Positions 50,590 through 57,512 of a stretch of 64,000 nucleotides of DNA are shown one piece after another. The notes beneath the pieces were generated by a model, which was given only the letters and a program-made list of their open reading frames with translations, had not been told where the DNA came from and did not search any database. The stretch's first letter is position 1. Every line of letters begins with the position of its first letter. A program made the position numbers and the translations under genes. This DNA is from Bryobacterales bacterium (lineage in GTDB: Bacteria > Acidobacteriota > Terriglobia > Bryobacterales > Bryobacteraceae), in the NCBI GenBank assembly GCA_016716385.1, contig JADJWL010000003.1, positions 186,001 through 250,000 of the forward strand, given 5' to 3'.

Positions 50590-50666
50590 GGGCGCGTAGC
50601 TCAGTTGGTTAGAGCGCCTGCTTCACACGCAGGAGGTCACAGGTTCGAGTCCTGTCGCGCCCACCA
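50590..50666 (+). tRNA. tRNA-Val(CAC), complete copy between the two elements
   Basis: A full cloverleaf can be drawn: acceptor GGGCGCG/CGCGCCC, D arm GCTC-AGTTGGTTA-GAGC, anticodon stem CCTGC/GCAGG with loop TTCACAC (anticodon CAC), T arm ACAGG-TTCGAGT-CCTGT, discriminator A and coded CCA; 77 bases. Its first 41 bases equal the left half-site and its last 45, plus two flanking bases, equal the right half-site. The upstream 13 bases after the integrase stop show no good promoter, so expression is uncertain. Both integrase genes point towards it. Confidence 0.95.
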
Positions 50667-50701
50667 CTTATAAATCAACAGGTTACAAGGAGCGGAAAGG
50701 G

Positions 50702-51856
50702 TCATTGAACGGCCTTCGAAACGGCCTTTGTGGGGATATTTGAGGGGATGCGGATTGAAGCCTGTTCGAACGCCGCCAACTCCAGCGCCGCCACTGCCGC
50801 GCGCTTGGCTTCCATCCGCGGGTGAGAGTACCGCTCCAGCATCTTGCGGGATACGTGGCCCGCAATGGCCCGGATCGTCTCTTCAGGGATTCCGGCTTCA
50901 CACAGCCGGGTGATGCAGGTATGCCGTAGATCGTGGAATCGGCATTCCACCTTCGCCGCCGTCCGTACCGCCGTCCATGAACTCTTCAGGGTGGTAGTGG
51001 GACGGGTCGGGTCGAGTGGAGCGCGCCGGTTGGAGAACGGAAAGATGTACCACTCGGGTTTGGCCTCTGCGAAGCGCGACACGTAGAACGCCTGATAGGA
51101 GTCCAGGACGGCCCGCAGGTTCGCATTGATTGGGATGGTTCGGCCCTTCCCCTCTGCGGTCTTCGACTTGGGAACCACGATGCGCCCGTCCTCGACATCG
51201 CCCCATCGGAGATTCTTGATTTCGTCGGAGCGCATCGCGGTAGTGAGCGCGAGGTAGATTGCCGGATAGATGAAGCGGGAACGCGAACGCGCGGCCGCTT
51301 CCAGGAGAGCCGATTGCTGCTCTTCGGAAAGCGCCTTCCCCACGTCCCGAGGTTCGGCCAGCTTGGGAACGCCGAGTCTCGGCTTGCCCGCAACCTCGCC
51401 GTGGCCCTTCGGCCATAGCGCCCGCCGTGTTGAACCGAGAGCTCGCGCGAGAACCTCAACCTCCATGTTGATCGTCCTCGGCCCGGCGCCCTCTTTCTGC
51501 CGGCGTGTGATGTAGTCCCGGACGCGCTCCTCGGTGAGATCAGATCGCAGGTGCTTCCCGAGGATTCGGTCCAGGTGCGCTGAGCGTTCCTTCACCACCG
51601 CGTAACTGCCGGGTGAGTGGCCCAGTTTGCAGGCTTCCTGATACGCCTGAAGGATCTTGCGGACTTGCGCGACGCGCTCCGCTGGCGTTTCCCGCTGAAT
51701 GGGGAGTCCCTGCCCGATGCGCTCCAACTCAAGCCGCCGATTCTTCTCGGCTTCCTTCGCCACCGTCTTTGACTTGCTCTTCGAGGATTCGCGGATGCGT
51801 TGCTTGGCGTAGACGAATTCGTACCACCAAACACCGCCGCGAAGAAAAACGGCCAT
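50702..51856 (-). CDS. int: Tyrosine integrase of element B
   Basis: A 384-residue site-specific recombinase. N-terminal arm-binding domain (MAVFLRGGVWWYEFVYAKQRIRESSKSKSK), core-binding domain (residues about 60-150) and catalytic domain with the Arg in TTAMRSDEIKNLRW, Lys in KTAEGKGRTIPI, HxxR in FHDLRHTCITRL, and the Tyr in GHVSRKMLERYSH. It should integrate and excise element B at the tRNA-Val core. AAGGAGG stands before the ATG. It is related to, but clearly different from, the element A enzyme. The stop lies 36 bases from the tRNA. Confidence 0.93.
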   Translation of the reverse strand: MAVFLRGGVWWYEFVYAKQRIRESSKSKSKTVAKEAEKNRRLELERIGQGLPIQRETPAERVAQVRKILQAYQEACKLGHSPGSYAVVKERSAHLDRILGKHLRSDLTEERVRDYITRRQKEGAGPRTINMEVEVLARALGSTRRALWPKGHGEVAGKPRLGVPKLAEPRDVGKALSEEQQSALLEAAARSRSRFIYPAIYLALTTAMRSDEIKNLRWGDVEDGRIVVPKSKTAEGKGRTIPINANLRAVLDSYQAFYVSRFAEAKPEWYIFPFSNRRAPLDPTRPTTTLKSSWTAVRTAAKVECRFHDLRHTCITRLCEAGIPEETIRAIAGHVSRKMLERYSHPRMEAKRAAVAALELAAFEQASIRIPSNIPTKAVSKAVQ

Positions 51857-51869
51857 GTTGCCTCCTTGC

Positions 51870-52337
51870 TTAGATGCTACTCGGCTTAGCTGCTACTCGC
51901 CGCCGCCAAGCCGCCCAGATGCACCACACCAGGACGCCCGCGCCGATCCACGCGCCAGCGTGTCCCTGCTGTACTGCAAGAAGATACCACTTGACCGCTG
52001 CCTTGAAGTCTTGGGCTATGCCTTCGCCATTGAAATACATGACGCCGAGGTTGAACTGAGCGTCAGCGTCTCCCTGCTCGGCGGCGAGCCGAAGCCACTT
52101 GGCAGCTTCCTTGTGGTCTTGGGGGACGCCTCTACCATGGTCATACATGCCAGCGAGCATAAACTGCGCGCCAGCGTGACCCTGCTCAGCAGCGAGGCGG
52201 TACCACTTCGCCGCTTCCTTGTGGTCATTCTGCAAAGCCGCGGCCCGACCCTTACTGTATAGGTCCGAGGCATCTTGAGCCGGCAGGAATATCGCCAGCG
52301 TGGTCGTCAAGAAAACACACAAAAAGACTCGCCTCAT
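51870..52337 (-). CDS. Exported Sel1-repeat protein with C-terminal membrane helix
   Basis: A 155-residue protein with signal peptide (MRRVFLCVFLTTTLAIFLPA), three Sel1-like repeats (AAKWYRLAAEQGHAGAQFMLAGMYDHGRGVPQDHKE and so on, residues 28-130), and a C-terminal membrane helix (GAWIGAGVLVWCIWAAW) with basic tail. Sel1 repeats mediate protein contacts; with a periplasmic face and an anchor it might act on the envelope. It is cargo of element B, 13 bases before the integrase. The 267 bases to the next gene (52338-52604) hold nothing I can identify. Confidence 0.75.
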   Translation of the reverse strand: MRRVFLCVFLTTTLAIFLPAQDASDLYSKGRAAALQNDHKEAAKWYRLAAEQGHAGAQFMLAGMYDHGRGVPQDHKEAAKWLRLAAEQGDADAQFNLGVMYFNGEGIAQDFKAAVKWYLLAVQQGHAGAWIGAGVLVWCIWAAWRRRVAAKPSSI

Positions 52338-52604
52338 GTCGAGCGCCCTCCGGCTCGCGGGTCCCAGCAGACTCTACGGTTGGTGGCGAACCACGTATCC
52401 GCCACGGAAGAATCCGATGAAAGGTCGGTGGCCATGGCCGTCATGACACGGAGAGTATCATCAGCACCCACCGCCAGCAACCTTTGTCCGTCTCGCTGCC
52501 ACGCCTTGCCTCCTTGCCTATCCTACCGCCGGCCAAGTCGCCAGGACGCACCAGGTCAGGACGGCACCGAAGGTAGGACTTGTAAACCCCAGACGAACCC
52601 GATG

Positions 52605-53063
52605 CTAGGACGCAGACGTTCTCTTGGCGACCACACAGGCAAAGCCGCCCGCCGTGCTCACAATCGACAGCCACAGCACGAGTAGTCTCTCCATATCGAT
52701 TCGATATCCAATACCAGAAAAGGCGGTAGCAGCAGCATCGTCCAATCCCACTCTGCGAGCCGCCACCATCCTCAAGAACAACGGGCCAAGGGGCATCTTG
52801 TGCAAGCCCTCGATTCGATCCCTTGACTGTTGGTCCATCGCTCGCAGGTTTGCCTCCATTAGGCGTATCTGCTCTGCGAAGGCTGGGGGTGCACTGAAGA
52901 TCCATGTGTGACCCAAAGGCACCTCAACTACTGCCAGTTCCAATCCCTGAGATTCCGAGTACGGTAGCACCGCCCGCATTTCCCAAGGAGGGCACATGCC
53001 AACACAGGCAAAGCTCAAACAACCAAATAGCACGATTGTTCGCTGCTTCCGATTCATTGTCAT
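52605..53063 (-). CDS. Hypothetical membrane-anchored protein, element B cargo
   Basis: A 152-residue protein with an N-terminal helix (RTIVLFGCLSFACVGMCPPW), a short extracytoplasmic domain with a coiled segment (FAEQIRLMEANLRAMDQQSRDRIEGLHK), and a C-terminal helix (MERLLVLWLSIVSTAGGFACVV). It has no recognised family. AGAGGA lies before the ATG at 53061-53063, and it follows the next gene upstream by eight bases, so they are co-transcribed. Base composition is lower in GC than the satellite core genes. Confidence 0.55.
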   Translation of the reverse strand: MTMNRKQRTIVLFGCLSFACVGMCPPWEMRAVLPYSESQGLELAVVEVPLGHTWIFSAPPAFAEQIRLMEANLRAMDQQSRDRIEGLHKMPLGPLFLRMVAARRVGLDDAAATAFSGIGYRIDMERLLVLWLSIVSTAGGFACVVAKRTSAS

Positions 53064-53071
53064 CAATCCTC

Positions 53072-53878
53072 TTAGTCGTGAATGGGGACGATTGCTGCAA
53101 ACGCACCGTTGGGAGTGAACTGCAAGCTAAATGCTGCTACGTCGAGAAGAATGCGGTCTTCAGGATTGACCGCACTAATTTCAAGGCTTCCGCGCCTGCC
53201 GTTCGTCGACGGAAACTCCGCGCCTAAATTGACCCATGAAAGCGTAAAGTTCTGTTGCGCTACGTCACGCGTCTCGAACGGAACACCGGCTTCGTCGCGA
53301 AAAGTGTACCTGAACGCACCGCGGTCGTTCGGTGTGCACTCCCGAAGGCAAGACCGTGTGTTCAGCACACCCAGTCCGGTGTACTTGCCGTCAATGTTGT
53401 CGAAGGGGATATGCGCTACTCGAAAAGCCTTGTCGTCCAGCGATACGGAGGCCATAAGGTCAGGCCGGCCCTCCGTCTGCTTCCGGAAGATCGTCTGGGC
53501 TCCGTACCAGGCACAACACGCAACATCGGTCCTGGCAAAACCCAGAACTTGCCCATGGTCCTTGACGACCGTTTCGAAAACGGCCACCTGCCCAGGGTTT
53601 AGAGTAATGAAGTAGCGGGAAGCCCGAGCCCGCCCGACTAGCTCGACCTCCCACGGTGCTCCGTTGGCGGTGAAGAAATCCAGTGTTCCGACCAGTGCAT
53701 CGCCCTCACGATCGACATTCTTCACGATGATCTGCTGGGACCACCCCTCGCCAACAATGACCAGCGGTTGGTACATGTCGCCCAGTTCGGCTTGAACCTT
53801 CTGACCCTTAGCTGAAAGTACACCAGGAACGGTCAGGAGAAGCAGCCACAGGAAGACCAGGAAAGCCGTTAGTTTCAT
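53072..53878 (-). CDS. Hypothetical exported protein, element B cargo
   Basis: A 268-residue protein with a strong signal peptide (MKLTAFLVFLWLLLLTVPGVLSA). The rest is beta-rich (MYQPLVIVGEGWSQQIIVKNVDREGDALVGTLDFFTANGAPWEVEL..., GQVAVFETVVKDHGQVLGFARTDVACCAWYG, GVLNTRSCLRECTPNDRG, FTLSWVNLGAEFPSTNGRRGSLEISAV), like exported Ig-fold proteins of Acidobacteria. Cys pairs may form disulfides. No enzyme motif is visible. It is the first of the three cargo genes. Lower GC suggests an origin different from the satellite core. Confidence 0.6.
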   Translation of the reverse strand: MKLTAFLVFLWLLLLTVPGVLSAKGQKVQAELGDMYQPLVIVGEGWSQQIIVKNVDREGDALVGTLDFFTANGAPWEVELVGRARASRYFITLNPGQVAVFETVVKDHGQVLGFARTDVACCAWYGAQTIFRKQTEGRPDLMASVSLDDKAFRVAHIPFDNIDGKYTGLGVLNTRSCLRECTPNDRGAFRYTFRDEAGVPFETRDVAQQNFTLSWVNLGAEFPSTNGRRGSLEISAVNPEDRILLDVAAFSLQFTPNGAFAAIVPIHD

Positions 53879-53935
53879 GTCCAATACTCTACATCACATG
53901 ATTCAGTCGGGATACGGTGCGCCGTCGGCGAACAG

Positions 53936-54130
53936 TCAACCTTGCAGCCCGTCCGCGTCGAATTGAGGTTGCCCGACGCGCTCCGCTGCCTCAGCTTCGT
54001 ACCTCGTAATGAACAGCCGCGCCCACCACACTTGTGACGAATGCGCCTTTTCGGGGTCGGCCAGGATGGACCGCGCTATCGGAAGCTGCTCAGCGTCGTA
54101 GCGGTTGGGATCAGGTAAACGTCGTGCCAT
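53936..54130 (-). CDS. Conserved small satellite protein, element B
   Basis: A 64-residue homologue of the element A protein at 47957-48172: MARRLPDPNRYDAEQLPIARSILADPEKAHSSQVWWARLFITRYEAEAAERV. Shared features are the DPEK turn and the WARLF-R-EAE-AER helix. Same position after the hairpin block and before the cargo. Function unknown. Confidence 0.6.
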   Translation of the reverse strand: MARRLPDPNRYDAEQLPIARSILADPEKAHSSQVWWARLFITRYEAEAAERVGQPQFDADGLQG

Positions 54131-54279
54131 ATGCCCTCAGCAAAGATCGGGGCAGCAGCATAGGCCACCGCCCCGCCAGGGACGCCGGCGGATCGAGACG
54201 GAGCACACCATCTCACGGCGCCCCCAATGCTCGCCAGCAGCCTCGATGAAAAACCACTGGCGAGACAAACCCGATATGT

Positions 54280-54365
54280 GGCGCGGATCGCTGCGGCGGC
54301 GATCCGCGCCAGGTGCCCGATGCGCGGCGGGCAGCCCGCGCAGGAGTGGGGTAATCCCGCGCGGG
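54280..54365 (-). other. Conserved three-hairpin block after the capsid gene, element B
   Basis: H1: CCCGCGCGGG (54356-54365) pairs with CCCGCGCAGG (54335-54344). H2: GCCCG/CGGGC (54315-54332). H3: a perfect 12-bp stem GGCGCGGATCGC/GCGATCCGCGCC (54280-54310). The H1 loop keeps TACCCCACT as in element A, and the H1 stem is longer by GC in each arm. The stretch from 54131 to 54279 holds a further conserved patch next to the small gene (54127-54187). Confidence 0.65.
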
Positions 54366-54375
54366 GAGGTCGAAA

Positions 54376-55650
54376 TTACGAACGCGCCGCAAGTGCCACG
54401 AACGGCGACAGCGTGTTCGATCCATTCGCGGGCGTCAACGCCGACTTCCAAAGCGGTTGACCGTTGACTCGCATCGTCCATCTGAACGCCTGCTCGTCGC
54501 TGGAGAAGCGAACGTGCATGGAGGTGGCGAACTTCGCAGGCTTCCTGACCAGCAGGTACTGACTGAGATCCGCGAGCACGATGTCGCCCAGGGTGCCGAG
54601 GGTCGAGCACTGCTCAACGGGGATAACCGGGCGGCCGAAGAGGGTAGCGAACGGCTCGCTGCTCGAGCCGCCAGACGGCAAATAGACAGGCGCGCCGCCA
54701 GTGCCGATGACCAGCGACATCGAGTAAAGTTGCGGCTCGACGTCCTGATTGACCAGCCATACGGCGTTACGTCGAGATCGGCCCCAGCAGCGGGACCACA
54801 TCTTGAGAACGTTGTCATAGACGACGGTGCTGGCCGCCTGTCCGCTCTCCTTGGCCACCGTGACCAGCGCGGAGGACTGGAGAATACCCAAGCACTTCGC
54901 GACACCGTCGCCGCGCATGATTTCGTCATCCAAGGTGAACCCGATTTCGTCGGCGAACCCTTGGCGGACGAACTGTCCGAGGGACACGGAGTCCGTGAGA
55001 AGCTCGTCGCTGATGTAGCACAAGCCCGCCAACTTTTCGAGCTTCACATTGATCTGATCGAGCGCGGGTGCGCTCTCCGTGATCGTCCCGCGCTCGGCGA
55101 CGCGATAGACGCGGATGCCGCCGAGACGCGATCCGGTGGCGCGGGAAGTCTCATCGGCTACGGGCAGCGTGAGACCATTGGCTCCGGGTCCGAGTGGCCA
55201 GCTATAGCAGCGCGACGCCAGCGCCGAAGACTCGGTGGCGATGGACCAAATCTCATCGGCAAACTGCGGAGAAACCGCGAAGCCGCCTTCGCTCGGGATG
55301 TCGCTTCCCAAGCCGAGTCTCTCGACGTGATGGAGACGTTCATCCACGCGGCCGCCAGGACGGCCAGCTTCGACCGCGGCTCGCAGGAACTCGCCGAAAT
55401 CGCTCCAGGGTGACTCAGGCGCGGCGGATCCGCCGCGAGTGCCGGCCGCACGCTGGCGGATGCCGTCTTCGAGGCGCTCCAAGCTCGCAATCTCCGAGTC
55501 GAGGCGTTCGATTTGCTCTCGCCGGTCCTGATATGTCGATTCCTCGGTGCCGTCAAGGCCAAGCTCCTCAGCCTGCAACCGTTCCAGTTGCGTGCGCTCC
55601 GCGTCGAGAAGCTGCGAACGGCGCGCCATCAAGTCTTTCTTCTTTCGCAT
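54376..55650 (-). CDS. HK97-type major capsid protein with scaffold domain, element B
   Basis: A 424-residue capsid protein of the same length and layout as that of element A: coiled-coil scaffold part (MRKKKDLMARRSQLLDAERTQLERLQAEE...), then GSDIPSEGGFAVSPQFADEIW, LGGIRVYRVAERGTI, WSRCWGRSRRNAVW, FGRPVIPVEQCSTLGTLGDIVLADLSQYLLV. The identical 14-residue WSRC segment marks the most conserved part. Start ATG at 55648-55650 after GGGGGAA; the longer frame enters the conserved non-coding block. As in A, no protease is coded nearby to remove the scaffold part. Confidence 0.88.
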   Translation of the reverse strand: MRKKKDLMARRSQLLDAERTQLERLQAEELGLDGTEESTYQDRREQIERLDSEIASLERLEDGIRQRAAGTRGGSAAPESPWSDFGEFLRAAVEAGRPGGRVDERLHHVERLGLGSDIPSEGGFAVSPQFADEIWSIATESSALASRCYSWPLGPGANGLTLPVADETSRATGSRLGGIRVYRVAERGTITESAPALDQINVKLEKLAGLCYISDELLTDSVSLGQFVRQGFADEIGFTLDDEIMRGDGVAKCLGILQSSALVTVAKESGQAASTVVYDNVLKMWSRCWGRSRRNAVWLVNQDVEPQLYSMSLVIGTGGAPVYLPSGGSSSEPFATLFGRPVIPVEQCSTLGTLGDIVLADLSQYLLVRKPAKFATSMHVRFSSDEQAFRWTMRVNGQPLWKSALTPANGSNTLSPFVALAARS

Positions 55651-55776
55651 TGGTGAAATTCCCCCACATGTGAATTGTCGGCGCCCCCCCATCGCCGTTG
55701 CCGCGCTTCAGGCGCCGCATGGTTCTATTCTACTTCAGAAACAGGACAATCGAGTATGAATCTCGCAAGCTCACTG
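55651..55776 (-). other. Conserved non-coding block before the capsid gene, element B
   Basis: Counterpart of 46349-46473. It includes GAGATTCATACTCGATTGTC, TAGAATAGA and GCGGCAACGGCGATGGGGG in the same order and at nearly the same distances from the capsid start. See the element A entry for interpretation. Confidence 0.55.
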
Positions 55777-56223
55777 AACTAGTCCGTTATTCGCCGCGAT
55801 CCGCTTCAATTCGCGGACTTCGGCCGCCGTCGTCTCGACGCGCTTGGCGCGCTCCTGAATCGTCGCGATGTAGACGGCGATGACCGCATACGCGGCTGGA
55901 TGTTTGGCACGTGTGAACTCAGCCGCCGTGCGGAACAACGCGTTCGCCAGGTGCTTCAGTTCGTCAACAGGCGCGTCGTGCAGCGGTAGCCTGTACCACT
56001 GAGACATCGGCGTGGTTTGCAGCCGGGTGCGCCTCAGGCACTCGCAGGCTAGCGGCTCTTGCGCGGCCCGCAGGCAGGTTGCCGCGGAGTGCCAGCCCTC
56101 GCGGTCCAGTCGCTGCGCGAGATCGCCGAAAACCCGGTGCGTGCTCACCAGGTGCGGCAGGGTCAGCCGGTCCAAGAATGCGAATTCGACCGCCGGAGTG
56201 AGTGTTTCCATCGTTTCCGTCAT
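55771..56223 (-). CDS. Conserved satellite protein of unknown function, element B
   Basis: A 150-residue homologue of 45913-46353 in element A: LPHLVSTHRVFGDLAQRLDREGWHSAATCLRAAQEPLACECLRR..., VDELKHLANALFRTAAEFTRAKHPAAYAVIAVYIATIQERAKR, RELKRIAANNGLVQ. Helical, no recognised family. AAAGGA precedes the ATG at 56221-56223, which overlaps the stop of the gene before it (ATGA). Confidence 0.65.
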   Translation of the reverse strand: MTETMETLTPAVEFAFLDRLTLPHLVSTHRVFGDLAQRLDREGWHSAATCLRAAQEPLACECLRRTRLQTTPMSQWYRLPLHDAPVDELKHLANALFRTAAEFTRAKHPAAYAVIAVYIATIQERAKRVETTAAEVRELKRIAANNGLVQ

Positions 56224-56501
56224 CGTTGTTCGTCCTTTCGTTCGCTCAACAGATTTTCGGCCGCCCAGGTCGGCCGCCTGTCGCGTGCCGGAACCATCAG
56301 CAAGTCCCTGTGCTCCTCCGCTACCTGTCTCATCTCCGCGTCGGAGCGGAACGCGCCGGCAGCATGAGACGGGCCGCAAATCAGGTGCGCCACCGCCGCC
56401 AGTGACAGGCCATGGCGGTAGATCAGATCCCAGGCCCCGTAATGGTGGCCGCACAATGCGAATTCGTCGATGTTGGTCTCGCCCCGCTGCTTACGCCTCA
56501 T
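56220..56501 (-). CDS. Hypothetical protein present only in element B
   Basis: A 93-residue protein (MRRKQRGETNIDEFALCGHHYGAWDLIYRHGLSLAAVAHLICGPSHAAGAF...). The segment CGHHYG...HLICGPSH has Cys and His that might bind zinc. Its start overlaps the small terminase end by 11 bases and its stop overlaps the next ATG (ATGA), so it is translated as part of the packaging unit. Element A joins the two flanking genes directly, so this gene is an insertion in B or a loss in A. Confidence 0.5.
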   Translation of the reverse strand: MRRKQRGETNIDEFALCGHHYGAWDLIYRHGLSLAAVAHLICGPSHAAGAFRSDAEMRQVAEEHRDLLMVPARDRRPTWAAENLLSERKDEQR

Positions 56502-56838
56502 GGCTGAATCCCGGCGAAGTCGGCTTCGTCTCCGTCAACTTGTGGATACCCAGAAGCCGCGCGAGACGTGCTTGAGTGTTTGCAGCGTCTCTCTCGATTG
56601 CAATGCAAGGGTGGGCGCGCGGCTGCTCGTGCTTGTCAATGAATGTGATGCCCTCTTTCTGCAGGACGGCCCGCGCCTGCTCGCGGCGTGCGCAAGCTTC
56701 GGCATACGCCGTCAGCAAATCGACGCTCGCGGCGTCGAGGTCGAACTCCTCGCAGACGGCAAGCCATACGCGCTTCGCCGTCGCCGATAATCCTCTCGGT
56801 GGTGTCGGTTTTTCGATCATGGTTTTTACCTTGGGCAT
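56491..56838 (-). CDS. P27-type terminase small subunit, element B
   Basis: A 115-residue protein (MPKVKTMIEKPTPPRGLSATAKRVWLAVCEEFDLDAASVDLLTAYAEACARREQARAVLQKEGITFIDKHEQPRAHPCIAIERDAANTQARLARLLGI). The P-HP-x-I-x-ER-x-A segment and the final leucine-rich helix match the P27 small terminase pattern and the element A protein. The start could also be the Met six codons upstream (56856). It should choose the satellite DNA for packaging by a helper-coded large terminase. Confidence 0.75.
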   Translation of the reverse strand: MPKVKTMIEKPTPPRGLSATAKRVWLAVCEEFDLDAASVDLLTAYAEACARREQARAVLQKEGITFIDKHEQPRAHPCIAIERDAANTQARLARLLGIHKLTETKPTSPGFSHEA

Positions 56839-57051
56839 TTTTCCGTTGTCGTGCATATCACGCGAAGCAAGGTGGGGGACGAAACTGGCAGGGATTTGAC
56901 CCGCCCCCTTCCCCCACGACGCCACCAGCGCGCCCAGGACGCCACCGCGCGGGTGTGTGCACGGCGTGCCGTGCGTCGGCGATGCGTCGCCACGTGGCAG
57001 TGGCCCGGATCCCGCCAGTCTCGCCGACCAGGGTCCCGGTGTGGACGGTTG

Positions 57052-57210
57052 CCACGATGCGGATGTCCGCCGCCGCTGTCGAGACCCGCGTCGATTCTCT
57101 GCGATCCGCTGCGCGCTCCGCGCATCGAACCGCCGTCCGAGTCCGCGCCGTCTGCCAGGTGCCCGGCCCGGCGCCCGGCCGATGGTGGCAGCGGTTGGGT
57201 CGGGTCGATG
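57052..57210 (-). other. Conserved non-coding block between origin and small terminase, element B
   Basis: It matches 45172-45330 of element A (complement), with a long identical run around CTGGCAGACGGCGCGGACTC. The whole stretch 56857-57321 has open frames but none with a ribosome site or family match. A second conserved patch (ATCCCTGCC...CGTCCC) lies at about 56870-56910. A cos/pac site is the simplest idea. Confidence 0.5.
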
Positions 57211-57321
57211 CTGGCCCGGTTGCCCGCCAGTTTTGCATTTGGAATCTGCGAATTTTCGAAGCCGAGGATCAAGTTGGTAGGTTCGGCGAATCCCTCAGGT
57301 ATTTGTCCGTAGCTATCCCCT

Positions 57322-57505
57322 GTGAACGCGTGAACGGCATGAACGCGTGAACGCTTCACTCTCTTTTCACTCAATCGTTCACAGCGTTCACGACAGAGAG
57401 TGTAGAGCGTGAACGCACGTAACTGTTTTGGCCTCATATCGATACCTCGGGTCGTTCACAGCGTTCACGGTAGAGCGTGAACGCCCCGTGAACGGTGCGT
57501 GAACG
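57322..57505 (-). other. Iteron array of element B, probable replication origin
   Basis: GTGAACG or its complement CGTTCAC occurs eleven times, plus one ATGAACG, in 184 bases: 57322, 57330, 57339 (variant), 57347, 57376, 57385, 57409, 57453, 57462, 57477, 57488 and 57499. Part of it is organised as two larger units (57375-57416 and 57452-57484) that share CGTTCACAGCGTTCACG and TAGAGCGTGAACG. The array touches the end of the prim-pol gene. The iteron sequence is unrelated to that of element A. Confidence 0.78.
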
Positions 57506-57512
57506 CTTTGCC

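Larger units (their letters stand above)
41641..50630 (+). mobile_element. Element A: capsid-bearing phage-satellite-like island
   Basis: This 9.0-kb interval is bounded by TTCACACGC in two tRNA-Val copies. In order it holds a zinc-finger gene (minus strand), AlpA-like HTH, 29-residue coupled ORF, DnaG-type primase/helicase, iterons, conserved block, small terminase, orphan protein, major capsid protein, hairpin block, small protein, cargo (zinc-ribbon, Panacea gene and partner) and a frameshifted integrase. There is no portal, large terminase, protease, tail or lysis gene. That composition fits a satellite that needs a helper phage. Every core gene has a counterpart in reversed orientation in element B. 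Confidence 0.85.

Noticed and set aside
52441..52905. A 154-codon minus-strand frame in the element B cargo region
   Set aside because: It overlaps the membrane-protein gene out of frame, and that gene has a ribosome site and two clear hydrophobic helices.
56826..57437. A 203-codon minus-strand frame across the element B origin and conserved block
   Set aside because: It runs through the iterons, has low-complexity His/Arg/Gly composition and is not kept in element A.
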